A stretch of DNA of 64,000 bases. It comes from Nocardia nova NBRC 15556 (lineage in GTDB: Bacteria; Actinomycetota; Actinomycetes; Mycobacteriales; Mycobacteriaceae). The notes under the pieces are model-generated. The model ran no database searches and was not told the origin of the DNA. It saw only the letters and a list, made by a program, of their open reading frames with translations. Location of the stretch: positions 16,927 to 80,926 of the forward strand of contig NZ_BDBN01000041.1 in NCBI RefSeq assembly GCF_001613005.1, written 5' to 3'. Position numbers and translations under genes: made by a program. Positions 43,145 through 51,388 of this stretch are shown one piece after another. The first letter of the stretch is position 1. Each line of letters opens with the position of its first letter.

Positions 43145-43728
43145 GTATCGCCGATATCGAACGGGCCCGGCCCGATCGGCTGCGGTGCCGGCAACTGCGG
43201 ATGCGGGCCGTGGTCGTGAACGAGTCCGGTTGCCGGGACGCGACCGAGGTGCTGCTGGAACGGGCGTATCGCCGCTGGTCGGGTCGCCCGGACTGCGATC
43301 ATTTCCCGCCTGTGCAGCGCTGGCGCGCCGTCGAGCCGGGGTATCTGGGCGGCGCCGAGTTGCTGCCCGGCTCGCTGATCTGCGCCGCGGCGGCGGGCCA
43401 TCGTCCGCGTATTCGTGATTTGTCGCTGGGAGTGCAGGCCGCACTCGTACTGCATTCGGGATGTCCGGCGCTGGTCGAGGAGACGGCTCTGCCGGGCTCG
43501 GGCCGCGCGGTGCTCGCGCCGGGACCGCGGCTAGGTCTGCTCGTCTCGGTCTACGGTTTGCCCGAGGACGATATGACGCTGGCCGAAAGCGTGCTGGCCG
43601 GATACGTGGGGCTGGGCGCGCTGGAAGTGGTGGGACGGTTCTCCCGGTGGCTGCCCGACAATGCCTTGCGCCCAACGGTATCGGTCCCCGCGCGTGCCGC
43701 GGGGACCGATCCGCGTGCCGTGGCGTGA
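43141..43728 (+). CDS. Conserved-looking protein of unknown function
   Basis: 195 residues, coupled to the small membrane protein. Soluble, Arg-rich N-terminus (RARPDRLRCRQLRMRAVVVNESG), then a region with DCDHFPPVQRWRAVEPGYLGGAELLPGSLICAAAAGHRP and ALVLHSGCPALVEETALPG, and a regular helix near the end (GLGALEVVGRFSRWLPD). GC-rich third positions and coupling support it as real. No catalytic motif or known domain is visible. The last 50 bases of the gene contain a perfect 13-bp hairpin. Confidence 0.7.
   Translation: MSIADIERARPDRLRCRQLRMRAVVVNESGCRDATEVLLERAYRRWSGRPDCDHFPPVQRWRAVEPGYLGGAELLPGSLICAAAAGHRPRIRDLSLGVQAALVLHSGCPALVEETALPGSGRAVLAPGPRLGLLVSVYGLPEDDMTLAESVLAGYVGLGALEVVGRFSRWLPDNALRPTVSVPARAAGTDPRAVA
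43680..43710. terminator. Hairpin inside the 3' end of the unknown gene
   Basis: Perfect 13-bp stem ATCGGTCCCCGCG / CGCGGGGACCGAT with a 5-base loop, located within the last codons of the gene ending at 43728 and facing the convergent exporter gene ending at 43735. Probably a shared terminator encoded within coding sequence because the gap is only 6 bp. Confidence 0.62.
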
Positions 43729-43734
43729 CCGCGC

Positions 43735-45216
43735 TCAGCTCGCCTGCGCCGGTTCGGGTTGCGCAGCCGGTTGCGCCGCGCGGTGTCGCAGCAGGATCAG
43801 GCCCAGCAGGGCGGCCGCGAGACTGAAACCGGCGCTGATCCATGCTCCGTAGGACATGGCGGTGGTGAACGCCGACTTGGCCGGTTCGCCGAAGCCGAGG
43901 GCGAAAGCGTTGCCGATGTTCTCGCGCGCCGCGTCGGGAGCATCGGCGGGCATATGCGAGGTGAACACGCCCGCCAGCACACTGCCGAGCACCGCGATGC
44001 TGACCGCCATTCCGACCTGCTGGACGGTGTCGTTCATCGCCGAGCCGACACCGGCGTGTTCGAGCGGGATCGCGCTCATGATCGCGGCATAGGCCGCGGG
44101 ACCGGCCAGGCCGCCGCCGATACCCATCACCAGCATGGAGGCCAGCACCCACGCGTAGCTGTCGGCGTTGGCGAGGATGACGAACGCCCCCGCCATCACC
44201 GCCAAGCCCGCGACGATCAGGGTCTTGTTGCTCAACTTCTTGCCGAGCGTGGCGCCCAGTCCGTTGCACACCGTCGCGGCCACGGCGTACGGCAGCAGTG
44301 CCAGCCCGGCTTTCATCGGGCCGTATCCGAGGACGAACTGCAGGTACTGGGTGAGCATCAGCATCACCGCGCCCATGCCGAACACCATCAGCAGCAGCGT
44401 CAGGCAGGTGCCGGTGAAGTCGCGATTGCGGAACACCGCCAGCGGCAGCATCGGATGCGGGGAGCGGTATTCCCAGTAGGTGAATCCGGCCGCGGCCACC
44501 ACCGCGAGTGCGATGACGGGGATGTTCCATTCGCGTTCGATGATCACGTAGACGGTCGCGGTGAGCGCCGCGATCGACAGCAGCACCCCGACCAGGTCGA
44601 CGGGGCGTTGCTGCCCGTAGGTTTCGGGCATCAGTACCACCGCGGCGATGATCGCGACGATCGCGACGGGGATGTTGAGCAGGAAGACCGACCCCCACCA
44701 GAAGTGCTGCAGCAGAAAGCCGCCCAGGGTGGGGCCGAGCACGATGCCGACCATGGACACCGTGGACCAGCCGGCCATCGCCTTGCGGCGTTCGTCCTCC
44801 TCGAAGGTCGTCATCAGGATCGACAGTGTCGAGGGCATGAGCAGCGATCCGCCGACGCCCATGGCGGCGCGGGCGGCGATCACCTGCCACGGTTCGTCGG
44901 CCAGGACGGCCAGCAGTGACGCCGCGCCGAATACCGCGAGTCCGGTGATGAGCATGCGGCGGCGGCCGAACCGGTCGGACAGGCTGCCGGCGGTGAGCAG
45001 GAGTCCGGCGAAGACGAGGACATAGGCGTCGAGGATCCACTGGATGTCGGAGGGGCTCGCGCCCAGTTCCCGGATCAGTGACGGAATGGCCAGGTTGAGG
45101 ACGGTGCCGTCGATCATCAGCACCAGCAGGGACAGGCAGAGCACGCCCAGGATCCACCAGCGGCGGGGATCGCGCGGGGTCGTCTCCGCGGGTTCTCGTA
45201 CAGTGTTCGATTCCAC
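43735..45216 (-). CDS. MFS multidrug exporter, DHA2 family (14 TM)
   Basis: 493 residues. Signatures: LVLMIDGTVLNLAIPSLIRELGAS (motif D1), GSLSDRFGRRRMLITGLAVFG (motif A), ARAAMGVGGSLLMPSTLSIL (motif B) and VSMVGIVLGPTLGGFLLQHFWWGSVFLLNIP (motif C). Fourteen helices. It is divergent from a TetR regulator with short repeats in the gap, the standard arrangement for an inducible efflux pump. Distinct in sequence from the exporter at 40.8 kb. Confidence 0.93.
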   Translation of the reverse strand: MESNTVREPAETTPRDPRRWWILGVLCLSLLVLMIDGTVLNLAIPSLIRELGASPSDIQWILDAYVLVFAGLLLTAGSLSDRFGRRRMLITGLAVFGAASLLAVLADEPWQVIAARAAMGVGGSLLMPSTLSILMTTFEEDERRKAMAGWSTVSMVGIVLGPTLGGFLLQHFWWGSVFLLNIPVAIVAIIAAVVLMPETYGQQRPVDLVGVLLSIAALTATVYVIIEREWNIPVIALAVVAAAGFTYWEYRSPHPMLPLAVFRNRDFTGTCLTLLLMVFGMGAVMLMLTQYLQFVLGYGPMKAGLALLPYAVAATVCNGLGATLGKKLSNKTLIVAGLAVMAGAFVILANADSYAWVLASMLVMGIGGGLAGPAAYAAIMSAIPLEHAGVGSAMNDTVQQVGMAVSIAVLGSVLAGVFTSHMPADAPDAARENIGNAFALGFGEPAKSAFTTAMSYGAWISAGFSLAAALLGLILLRHRAAQPAAQPEPAQAS

Positions 45217-45251
45217 TCGAGCAGCGTACGATAAACTCGAACAGTGTGCGA
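45200..45251. promoter_or_regulatory. Repeated operator elements between exporter and TetR
   Basis: ACAGTGTTCGA at 45200-45210 and ACAGTGTGCGA at 45241-45251 are direct repeats (10 of 11); GTTCGA (45205) and TCGAAC (45237) also form an inverted pair. They flank the exporter start (45216) and precede the TetR GTG at 45270. Confidence 0.5.
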
Positions 45252-45269
45252 GGCAATTACAGTGGTGCC

Positions 45270-46046
45270 GTGACCAAACCGTTCAGCTCGGTGTGGACGC
45301 GGCAGGCCCGCCCGCCCAGGAGGTCGGGGCTGACCCGCGAACAGATCGTCGCGGCCACTGTGGAACTGCTCGATGCCGACGGCCTCGAGGCGCTGAGCAT
45401 GCGCAAACTCGGCGCCCGCCTCAATGCCGGCGCGACCAGTCTCTACTGGTATGTGGCCAACAAGGACGAACTGCTGGAATTGGCGCTCGACGAGGTCTGG
45501 GGCCTGGTCAAGATCCCCGATCCCGACCGCACGAGCTGGCGGGAGGTGTTCACCACCTTCGCCTACAGCCTGCGCGCCACGATCCGCTCCCATCCGTGGG
45601 CGGCGAGTCTGCTCGGGCAGCTGCCCAGTGTCGGCCCCAACGCCTTCGCGCTCACCGACCGGCTGCGCCGCACCTGCCTGCGGGCCGGATTCGACGGCAC
45701 CGACGTCTATCTGGCCAGCGCCCTGGTGATGAGTTTCATTCTGGGACAGGTGATTCCGGAGTTGACGTACCGCAAGGCCGTCGGCGGTGAGGTCGACCAC
45801 CAATCGGTGCTCGCCTCGATGGACCAGCTGGCCGCGGACTACCCGCAACTGCGAGCCGACTACCGCGACGCGCTACCGCAGGATCCGGAAGTCGCGCGAG
45901 CGCTCGCATTCGACTTCGGGCTGGTCTGTGTCCTGGACGGGATGGCCGCGCGCCTGGGTGAGGCACCCACGGCCGATCTGGGCCGCCCCGGCCCGGCACC
46001 GGATACCGAGCAGCCGCACCCCGGCACTCAGCGGCGCACCCGATAA
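45270..46046 (+). CDS. TetR family regulator with TetR_C-type C-terminus
   Basis: 258 residues from GTG at 45270 (VTKPFSSVWTRQARP); GTG at 45246 is possible but would use up the operator. HTH: EALSMRKLGARLNAGATSLYWYVANKDELLELALDEV, the Tet-repressor-type variant. The C-terminal domain (REVFTTFAYSLRATIRSHPWAASLLGQLP) belongs to the TetR_C class. It should repress the divergent exporter. Its 3' end overlaps the convergent DHFR-like gene by 19 bp. Confidence 0.88.
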   Translation: MTKPFSSVWTRQARPPRRSGLTREQIVAATVELLDADGLEALSMRKLGARLNAGATSLYWYVANKDELLELALDEVWGLVKIPDPDRTSWREVFTTFAYSLRATIRSHPWAASLLGQLPSVGPNAFALTDRLRRTCLRAGFDGTDVYLASALVMSFILGQVIPELTYRKAVGGEVDHQSVLASMDQLAADYPQLRADYRDALPQDPEVARALAFDFGLVCVLDGMAARLGEAPTADLGRPGPAPDTEQPHPGTQRRTR

Positions 46047-46627
46047 CGCAGGTGGGTGACCCGGCTGCCCGCCAGGACGACCGGATCCTCCAGCAGCTGC
46101 GGTGCGGCGCCGAGATGATCGAACATCGGTGTGCCGCCGCCCAGTAGCACCGGCACCAGATCGATCCAGATCTCGTCGAGCAGTCCGGCCTCGAGCGCCT
46201 GGCGCGCCATCGTGCCGCCGTTGACGCCCACCGCCCGGCCGCCGGCGAGGGGGGCGGCGCGCTCGACGGCGGCCTCGATACCGTCGGTGACGAAGGTGAA
46301 CGGCGCCCCGGGATGGGAGTCGATCCATTCCTGCGGAATGTGGTGGGTGACAACGACTATCGGCCGGTCGAACGGATGCACGCCGCCCCAGCCGTCGGTG
46401 AGGTCGAACAGCCGGCGCCCGACCACGAACACGCCGACCGCGTCGAGGTAGGCGCTGACATGGTCGTAGTCGACGTCGGTCAGCGAGAACCGCACCTCCG
46501 GATGGGTACTGGGGTAGGTTCGGTCGCCGGCCTCGTACCACGCGAACAGATGCTCGAATCCGGACTCGTCCGGCCCGGCGATATATCCGTCGAGGGACAT
46601 GCTCGCCCCGCACACCACTGTCGCCAT
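46028..46627 (-). CDS. Dihydrofolate reductase/RibD-C family protein
   Basis: 199 residues. N-terminal VVCGASMSLDGYIAGPDES and central FVVGRRLFDLTDGWGG, VVVTHHIP, GVNGGTMARQALEAGLLDEIWIDLVPVLLGGGTPMFDHLG are those of the YyaP/RibD-C-like DHFR family, NADPH-dependent reductases usually not involved in folate synthesis. Role unknown. Confidence 0.9.
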   Translation of the reverse strand: MATVVCGASMSLDGYIAGPDESGFEHLFAWYEAGDRTYPSTHPEVRFSLTDVDYDHVSAYLDAVGVFVVGRRLFDLTDGWGGVHPFDRPIVVVTHHIPQEWIDSHPGAPFTFVTDGIEAAVERAAPLAGGRAVGVNGGTMARQALEAGLLDEIWIDLVPVLLGGGTPMFDHLGAAPQLLEDPVVLAGSRVTHLRYRVRR

Positions 46628-46717
46628 CTGTTCGCTCCTTCGGCTCTCGCGCCGGACCCGGCTCTCACCGAGACAGACGGCAGCCGCGCCCGGAAATCAT
46701 CGGCGCCGGGGCGGGAG

Positions 46718-47344
46718 TCAGTCGCGATACATCGACCGGTAGGCCCCGATCACCGCGACCAGATGGTTCACCACCTGCTCGCGGTCGGCGCGCAGGGAGC
46801 CGTTGAGCCAGGCCGCGAACAGTCCGGCATTGCCCGAGGCCATGGTGACCGCCGCCATCCGCCGCCGCATCGGATCGCCGATATCGGTGAACAGGTGATC
46901 CTGGATGAGCCGGGTGAACGTCGGCATCACCGCGATGGTGGTCTGGCCCAATCCGGTGCTCGAATACGGTTCGACCAGAAACAGCCGCGATTTGCGGGGA
47001 TCGGCCAGCACCTTGTCGACCAGCACCGTCGCCAGTTCGCGGTCGCGGTCGGGGTCGGCGGCCGCGGCGAAGGAGGTCATCGGTTCGCGGAAGTCGTCGG
47101 CGACCTGCCGGTAGAGCACGTCGAGCAGATCGTCGCGGCCGGTGAAGCTTTCGTAGAAGTAGCGGTCGGTCAGGCCCGCGCGCCGGCACACCGCGCGCAT
47201 GGTGACCGCGCCCGCGCCGGCCTCGCCGATCAGGTCCAACGCGGCCTCCAGCAACGCGGTCCGGCGCGCCTCGCGGCGTTCGGTGAGCGTGGTACCACCC
47301 CAGATGCGGGTGTCGTTGTCGGCGGAGTCCTGACCTGTTCGCAC
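46718..47344 (-). CDS. TetR family regulator
   Basis: 208 residues from GTG at 47344 (VRTGQDSADNDTR). HTH: VTMRAVCRRAGLTDRYFYESFTGRDDLLDVLYRQV. Ligand domain with SRLFLVEPYSSTGLGQTTIAVMPTFTRLIQDHL. The open frame extends far upstream, but only as an antisense shadow of the antiporter gene. The antiporter gene ends 23 bp upstream on the same strand, so the two may be co-transcribed. Confidence 0.88.
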   Translation of the reverse strand: MRTGQDSADNDTRIWGGTTLTERREARRTALLEAALDLIGEAGAGAVTMRAVCRRAGLTDRYFYESFTGRDDLLDVLYRQVADDFREPMTSFAAAADPDRDRELATVLVDKVLADPRKSRLFLVEPYSSTGLGQTTIAVMPTFTRLIQDHLFTDIGDPMRRRMAAVTMASGNAGLFAAWLNGSLRADREQVVNHLVAVIGAYRSMYRD

Positions 47345-47367
47345 GTTCCCGAGCCTAACGGGTGGGT

Positions 47368-49236
47368 TCAGCCCAGGATTTCGTCGACATAACACCAGCG
47401 CCATTTCTCGCCGGGCTCCACGCTGCGCATCACCGGATGCGTCGTGGTGTGGAAGTGCTTGGTGGCGTGATTGCCGACCGAGGAATCGCAGCAGGCGATA
47501 TGCCCGCAGGTCAGGCACATGCGCAGATGCACCCACGTCAGCCCCTCGGCGACGCATTCGGAACAGTAGTCCGGGTGGTCGGGGGTGTGGGTGTGCGGGG
47601 CGGCGACGAGATGTTCGCAGCCGCCGGAGACCGGGGCCGCGAGCGGACCGGCGGCCTCGTCGTCGTCGGCCTCGCTGATCCGGTCGATCGTGGACTCTTC
47701 CAGATCGATCGCGGTCATCACCTGCTCGAGGACTTCGTGATCGATACCGCCGCCGTCGCGGGCGCGCAGCACCGCCTCGCGTTCGGCGTGCAGCATCACC
47801 AGGCGCAGCCGCCGGTATTCGCCGCTCGGGGTGACGCGCACCGATTCCGCGCGCCCGAGTTGCTCCCACGCCGCGTGGGTGCGCCGCGCGACCCGGTCGC
47901 GCAGGCTCGCCACCACCTCGGGTGGGGTTTCGGGGGCGACCGCGTCGTCGAGGGCCTCGAGTCCGGCGGCGGTGGCCTGCTGCAGCAGCGCGGCCTCCTG
48001 CAGGGCGTCCTCGGCGCGGCTGGGACCGCGCAGTTGCAGCAGCCGCACCAGCGCGGGCAGCGAAATACCTTGCAGCAGTAGCGTTCCGCCGACCACGACG
48101 AGGGCGAGCAGTTTCAGTGTCGCCAGCTGCGGGGTGTCGTCGGGCAGCAGGGTGGCCGCGGCGAGGGTGACCACGCCGCGCATCCCGGCCCACGCCACCA
48201 CCGCGGGACCGGTCCACGCCGGTTTGGGATTGCCGCGTGGGCGGCTTTCGACGAACCACGAGAAGTAGGTGGCGGGGAAAACCCAGATCGGGCGCACCAC
48301 GATGACGGTGACCAGCACCGCGAGGGCGGTGAACACGATGGTGGCGTGGTCGAGCCCGCTGTTCCAGGCGTCGTCGACGATATGGCGCACCTGCAGGCCG
48401 ATCAGCAGGAATACCGCGCTCTCCAACAGGAATTGGATGGTGCGCCAGTTGGTGCGCTCGGCGACGCGCGAGGCCGCCGACTGCCACACCGGGGCACCCT
48501 GGCCCAGGATCAGACCGCACACCACCACCGCGATCACCCCGGAGGCGTGCGCGGCCTCGGCGGGCAGATAGGCCGCGAACGGCGCCAGCAGCGACACACC
48601 CGTGTCCAGCACCGGATCGGTGATGCGGCGTCGCACCAACACCAGCACCGCGGCCGCGGCGATGCCGATCACCGCGCCGCCGGCGGCCGCGTAGACGAAG
48701 TCGCCGCCGGCCTGCCACACACTGAAACTGCCCGCCATCGCCGCGATCGCGGTGCGCAACGCCACCAGCGCGGTGGCGTCGTTGAACAGCGATTCGCCCT
48801 CGAGCAGGGTGACGATGCGCCGCGGCATCCCGACCCGGCGGGCCACCGCGATGGCGGCCACCGCGTCCGGCGGCGCGACGATCGCGCCGAGGGCGACCGC
48901 GGCCGCGAACGGCACCGGCAGCAGTCGCCATACCACCGCCGCGACCGCGAAGGTGGTGGCCAGTACCAGCCCGACCGAGAGCAGGGTGATCGAGACCTTC
49001 TTCGGTTTGAATTCCAGCAGCGAGGTGCTGATCGAGGCCGTGTACAGCAGCGGTGGAAGCAGACCCAGCAGCACCCACTCCGGATCGATATCGATCTGCG
49101 GGACGAACGGCAGGTAGGAGGCGACGACCCCGGCGACGGTGAGCAGCAGCGGTTCGGCCATGCCGATCCGGCGGGCCAGCGCCGCCAGCGCGACCGCCAC
49201 GGCGAGCACGGCCACAACCCCGAACGCGATATGCAC
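47368..49236 (-). CDS. CPA1 Na+/H+ antiporter with C-terminal UBP-type zinc finger
   Basis: 622 residues from GTG at 49236. The first 400 residues are a 12-helix antiporter with LLPPLLYTASISTSLLEF, IVAPPDAVAAIAVARRVGMPRRIVTLLEGESLFNDATALVAL (the ND ion site) and WAGMRGVVTLAAA, all CPA1 hallmarks. A soluble helical region follows, and residues about 545-622 are a ZnF-UBP domain: GGCEHLV, CSECVAEGLTWVHLRMCLTCGHIACCDSS and HFHTTTHPVMRSVEPGEKWRWCYVDE. Eukaryotic ZnF-UBP domains bind free ubiquitin C-termini; the ligand in bacteria is unknown. It should exchange Na+ or K+ for H+ with a regulatory tail. Confidence 0.92.
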   Translation of the reverse strand: MHIAFGVVAVLAVAVALAALARRIGMAEPLLLTVAGVVASYLPFVPQIDIDPEWVLLGLLPPLLYTASISTSLLEFKPKKVSITLLSVGLVLATTFAVAAVVWRLLPVPFAAAVALGAIVAPPDAVAAIAVARRVGMPRRIVTLLEGESLFNDATALVALRTAIAAMAGSFSVWQAGGDFVYAAAGGAVIGIAAAAVLVLVRRRITDPVLDTGVSLLAPFAAYLPAEAAHASGVIAVVVCGLILGQGAPVWQSAASRVAERTNWRTIQFLLESAVFLLIGLQVRHIVDDAWNSGLDHATIVFTALAVLVTVIVVRPIWVFPATYFSWFVESRPRGNPKPAWTGPAVVAWAGMRGVVTLAAATLLPDDTPQLATLKLLALVVVGGTLLLQGISLPALVRLLQLRGPSRAEDALQEAALLQQATAAGLEALDDAVAPETPPEVVASLRDRVARRTHAAWEQLGRAESVRVTPSGEYRRLRLVMLHAEREAVLRARDGGGIDHEVLEQVMTAIDLEESTIDRISEADDDEAAGPLAAPVSGGCEHLVAAPHTHTPDHPDYCSECVAEGLTWVHLRMCLTCGHIACCDSSVGNHATKHFHTTTHPVMRSVEPGEKWRWCYVDEILG

Positions 49237-49347
49237 CCGCCCATCGTGCCAGTTACGCCTGGTCGCACGCGCATCCGGGCACCGGGGACGATCCGGGCGG
49301 GTGCGGCCGGTCGGCGCGCGGCGGCGGGGATCCGCATACTGGACACG

Positions 49348-50781
49348 ATGAATGCGCTGCGGACCGGGATGTCGTCGGGACCGATCGTGCGCGGTCGGCC
49401 GCGGCGTACGGAATTGACGTTGTGTGCCGCGGCGGTGGTCGTGGTGGGGATCGCGGCGTGGATCATGTCCGCGGCCGCGGGGGGTGACGACGGCCGATCG
49501 CTGCAGTGGTCGTTGCTGGTGTTCGCCGCGTTGACGCTGCTGGCGCACCTGGCGGTGCGGCAGTTCGCCGGCAACGCCGACCCGGTGATCCTGCCGTGCG
49601 TGGTGTTGCTCAACGGTCTCGGGCTGGTGTTGATCGACCGGCTCGACCGGGCCGAGGCCGCGAGCGCCGCCGCCAAGGGGACGGCCGCGCCCTCTTCGGA
49701 CGCCGCGCACCAATTGATCTGGACGGCAGCCGGTATCGCGTTGTTCGCGCTCGTGCTGGTGGTGGTGCGCAATCACACGCAGCCGGCGCGCTACGCCTAC
49801 ACGTGCGGGCTGGCGGGTGTGGTGGCATTGCTGATTCCGGCGGTGCTGCCCGCTCGCTTCAGCGAGGTCAACGGCGGTAAGAGCTGGATCCTGTTCTCCG
49901 GGTTCTCGATTCAGCCCGGCGAATTCGCCAAGGTGCTGCTGCTGATCTTCGTGGCGGCGTTCCTGGTGGCCAACCGCGATCTGTTCGGCGCGGCCGGGCG
50001 GCGGGTGCTGGGTTTCACGGTGCCGCGACTGCGTGATCTGGGGCCGCTGCTGGTGGTGACGTTCGTGTCGGTGCTGGTGCTGGTGTACGAGAAGAACCTG
50101 GGGTTCTCGCTGCTGGTGTTCGGCACGGTGCTGGCGATGGTGTACATCGCGACCGGGCGGGCGTCGTGGCTGCTGATCGGGGTGGCGATGTTCGCCGTCG
50201 GCGCGGTGGTCGCCTATCACCTGTTCGCGCACGTGCGGGTGCGGGTGCGGGTCTGGGAGGATCCGATGGCCACCTATTACACCAACGGCTATCAGATCGC
50301 GCAGGGGTTGTTCGGGCTGGGAACCGGCGGGCTGTGGGGGACCGGGCTCGGGGCGGGCCGGCCGCAGGAGGTGCCGTTCGCCAAAACCGACTTCATCATC
50401 TCCACCATCGGTGAGGAGTTGGGGTTGTTCGGGCTGACGGCGGTGATTCTGCTGTTCGGGGTGATCACCGTGCGCGGCTTCGCGGCGGCTCTGGCCACGC
50501 GGGACGCGTTCGGGAAACTGCTCGGCGGCGGGCTCGCGTTCTCGGTGGGCTGGCAGTTGTTCGTCGTCGTGGGCGGTGTGACGAAGCTGATTCCACTGAC
50601 CGGACTGACCACGCCGTTCATGTCCTACGGCGGATCGTCGCTGCTGGCCAATTATGTGATCGTGGCACTGCTGATCCGCATCTCCCACGACGGGCGCACC
50701 CAGGCCGCACCGGCCGCGCCCCCACCGGCGCCGATCGCCGAGGCCATGACCGAACACATCCGCCGACCGCGCTCACGCTGA
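49348..50781 (+). CDS. FtsW/RodA/SpoVE family peptidoglycan polymerase paralogue
   Basis: 477 residues, ATG start (ATG at 49369 is possible). About ten membrane helices with SEDS motifs: NGGKSWILFSGFSIQPGEFAKVLLLIFVAAFL (catalytic-Glu/Asp region), NGYQIAQGLFGLGTGGLWGTGLGAGRPQEVPFAKTDFIISTIGEELGLFG and LTTPFMSYGGSSLLANYVIVALLI. SEDS proteins polymerise glycan strands from lipid II with a class B PBP, but no PBP, pknA/B or division gene is adjacent. It is divergent from the antiporter gene across 111 bp. Confidence 0.92.
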   Translation: MNALRTGMSSGPIVRGRPRRTELTLCAAAVVVVGIAAWIMSAAAGGDDGRSLQWSLLVFAALTLLAHLAVRQFAGNADPVILPCVVLLNGLGLVLIDRLDRAEAASAAAKGTAAPSSDAAHQLIWTAAGIALFALVLVVVRNHTQPARYAYTCGLAGVVALLIPAVLPARFSEVNGGKSWILFSGFSIQPGEFAKVLLLIFVAAFLVANRDLFGAAGRRVLGFTVPRLRDLGPLLVVTFVSVLVLVYEKNLGFSLLVFGTVLAMVYIATGRASWLLIGVAMFAVGAVVAYHLFAHVRVRVRVWEDPMATYYTNGYQIAQGLFGLGTGGLWGTGLGAGRPQEVPFAKTDFIISTIGEELGLFGLTAVILLFGVITVRGFAAALATRDAFGKLLGGGLAFSVGWQLFVVVGGVTKLIPLTGLTTPFMSYGGSSLLANYVIVALLIRISHDGRTQAAPAAPPPAPIAEAMTEHIRRPRSR

Positions 50782-50815
50782 CAACCGTTGCGCCGCAACG
50801 ACTCGCGGCGCACGC

Positions 50816-50944
50816 TCACCGTGCTCGGCGGACGAGGTTGTCCGGAAGCCGGCCGGTGAGGAACCGCTCGATCTGGGTGGCGGCCACCGCGTAGGCGCGG
50901 ATCGTGCTGTGGCTGCCGGTGCCCGCGACATGCGGCGGTTGTTG
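50816..50944 (-). pseudogene. C-terminal remnant of a D-2-hydroxyacid dehydrogenase
   Basis: The last 40 residues of a - strand frame read PPHVAGTGSHSTIRAYAVAA then QIERFLTGRLPDNLV, which follows the C-terminal pattern of D-isomer 2-hydroxyacid / formate dehydrogenases (PHxAGT ... ANxxRFLxGxPxxNxV). No upstream coding part is present; at about 50930 it runs into an integrase fragment on the other strand, as if the rest were replaced. Short and judged by eye. Confidence 0.42.
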
Positions 50945-51165
50945 CCGCGCATGCTGGCCGGCCGCAAGAGCGGTCCGCTGTTCCTCACCGACCGAAAGGC
51001 CCGTCCCTCGGCGGCCACCAACGACATCGACACGGTGACCGGGCGGGCGAGGCTGTCCTACCGTCGGTGCGAAGCCTCGCGAAGTACGCCAGGGTGTCCG
51101 ACGAGGGGCTGCGCCGGTATCAAGCCGACAGCGACCCGGCCGCGCGTCGGCGGCCGGGTCGCTGA
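50927..51165 (+). pseudogene. Degenerate tyrosine recombinase/integrase
   Basis: Two pieces in different frames. The first reads MRRLLPRMLAGRKSGPLFLTD ... TVTGRARLSYRR, the middle of an actinobacterial tyrosine integrase just before the catalytic region. The second, from about 51064 in another frame, reads SVRSLAKYARVSDEGLRRYQ and ends DPAARRRPGR at TGA 51165, the C-terminal tail carrying the Tyr motif region. The catalytic RHR block between them is deleted, and the N-terminus is missing, so the gene is dead. Confidence 0.68.
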
Positions 51166-51377
51166 TCAACCTCCGACGAGGTCGGGGCCCGCTACTCCAG
51201 GGAATCTGCCGCAATGTCGGCCACCTCGCCATAACGGCGAGGTGCGTTCACATCGAAGGGTGCGACCCGAATACGCCAGATAGGGGCAATGGCCGTATAG
51301 GGTCGTGACCTGGGAACAAACCGGTGCAGCTCTGACCAGGGGCATTCGCGTTCCCGTTAAGCGGGAAATCTTCGCAT
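51166..51377. other. Non-coding stretch downstream of integrase remnant
   Basis: About 210 bp without a gene, containing small palindromes (CCTCGCC...GGCGAGG at about 51226-51243) and ending in the inverted repeat at 51350-51388. Likely debris of a mobile element boundary. Confidence 0.45.
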
Positions 51378-51388
51378 CTAACGGGAAC
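51350..51388. repeat. Inverted repeat, possible recombination site
   Basis: Perfect 10-bp arms GTTCCCGTTA (51350-51359) and TAACGGGAAC (51379-51388); the left half also contains TTCCC-GTTAAGC-GGGAA. It overlaps the last codons of the adjacent dehydratase gene and lies 185 bp from the integrase remnant, which suggests a core or arm-type recombination site. Confidence 0.5.

Noticed and set aside
46718..49078. 786-codon - strand frame spanning the TetR gene and much of the antiporter gene
   Set aside because: Only the last 208 codons (the TetR) look coding; the rest is an Arg/Gly-rich frame shadow of the antiporter gene on the same strand.
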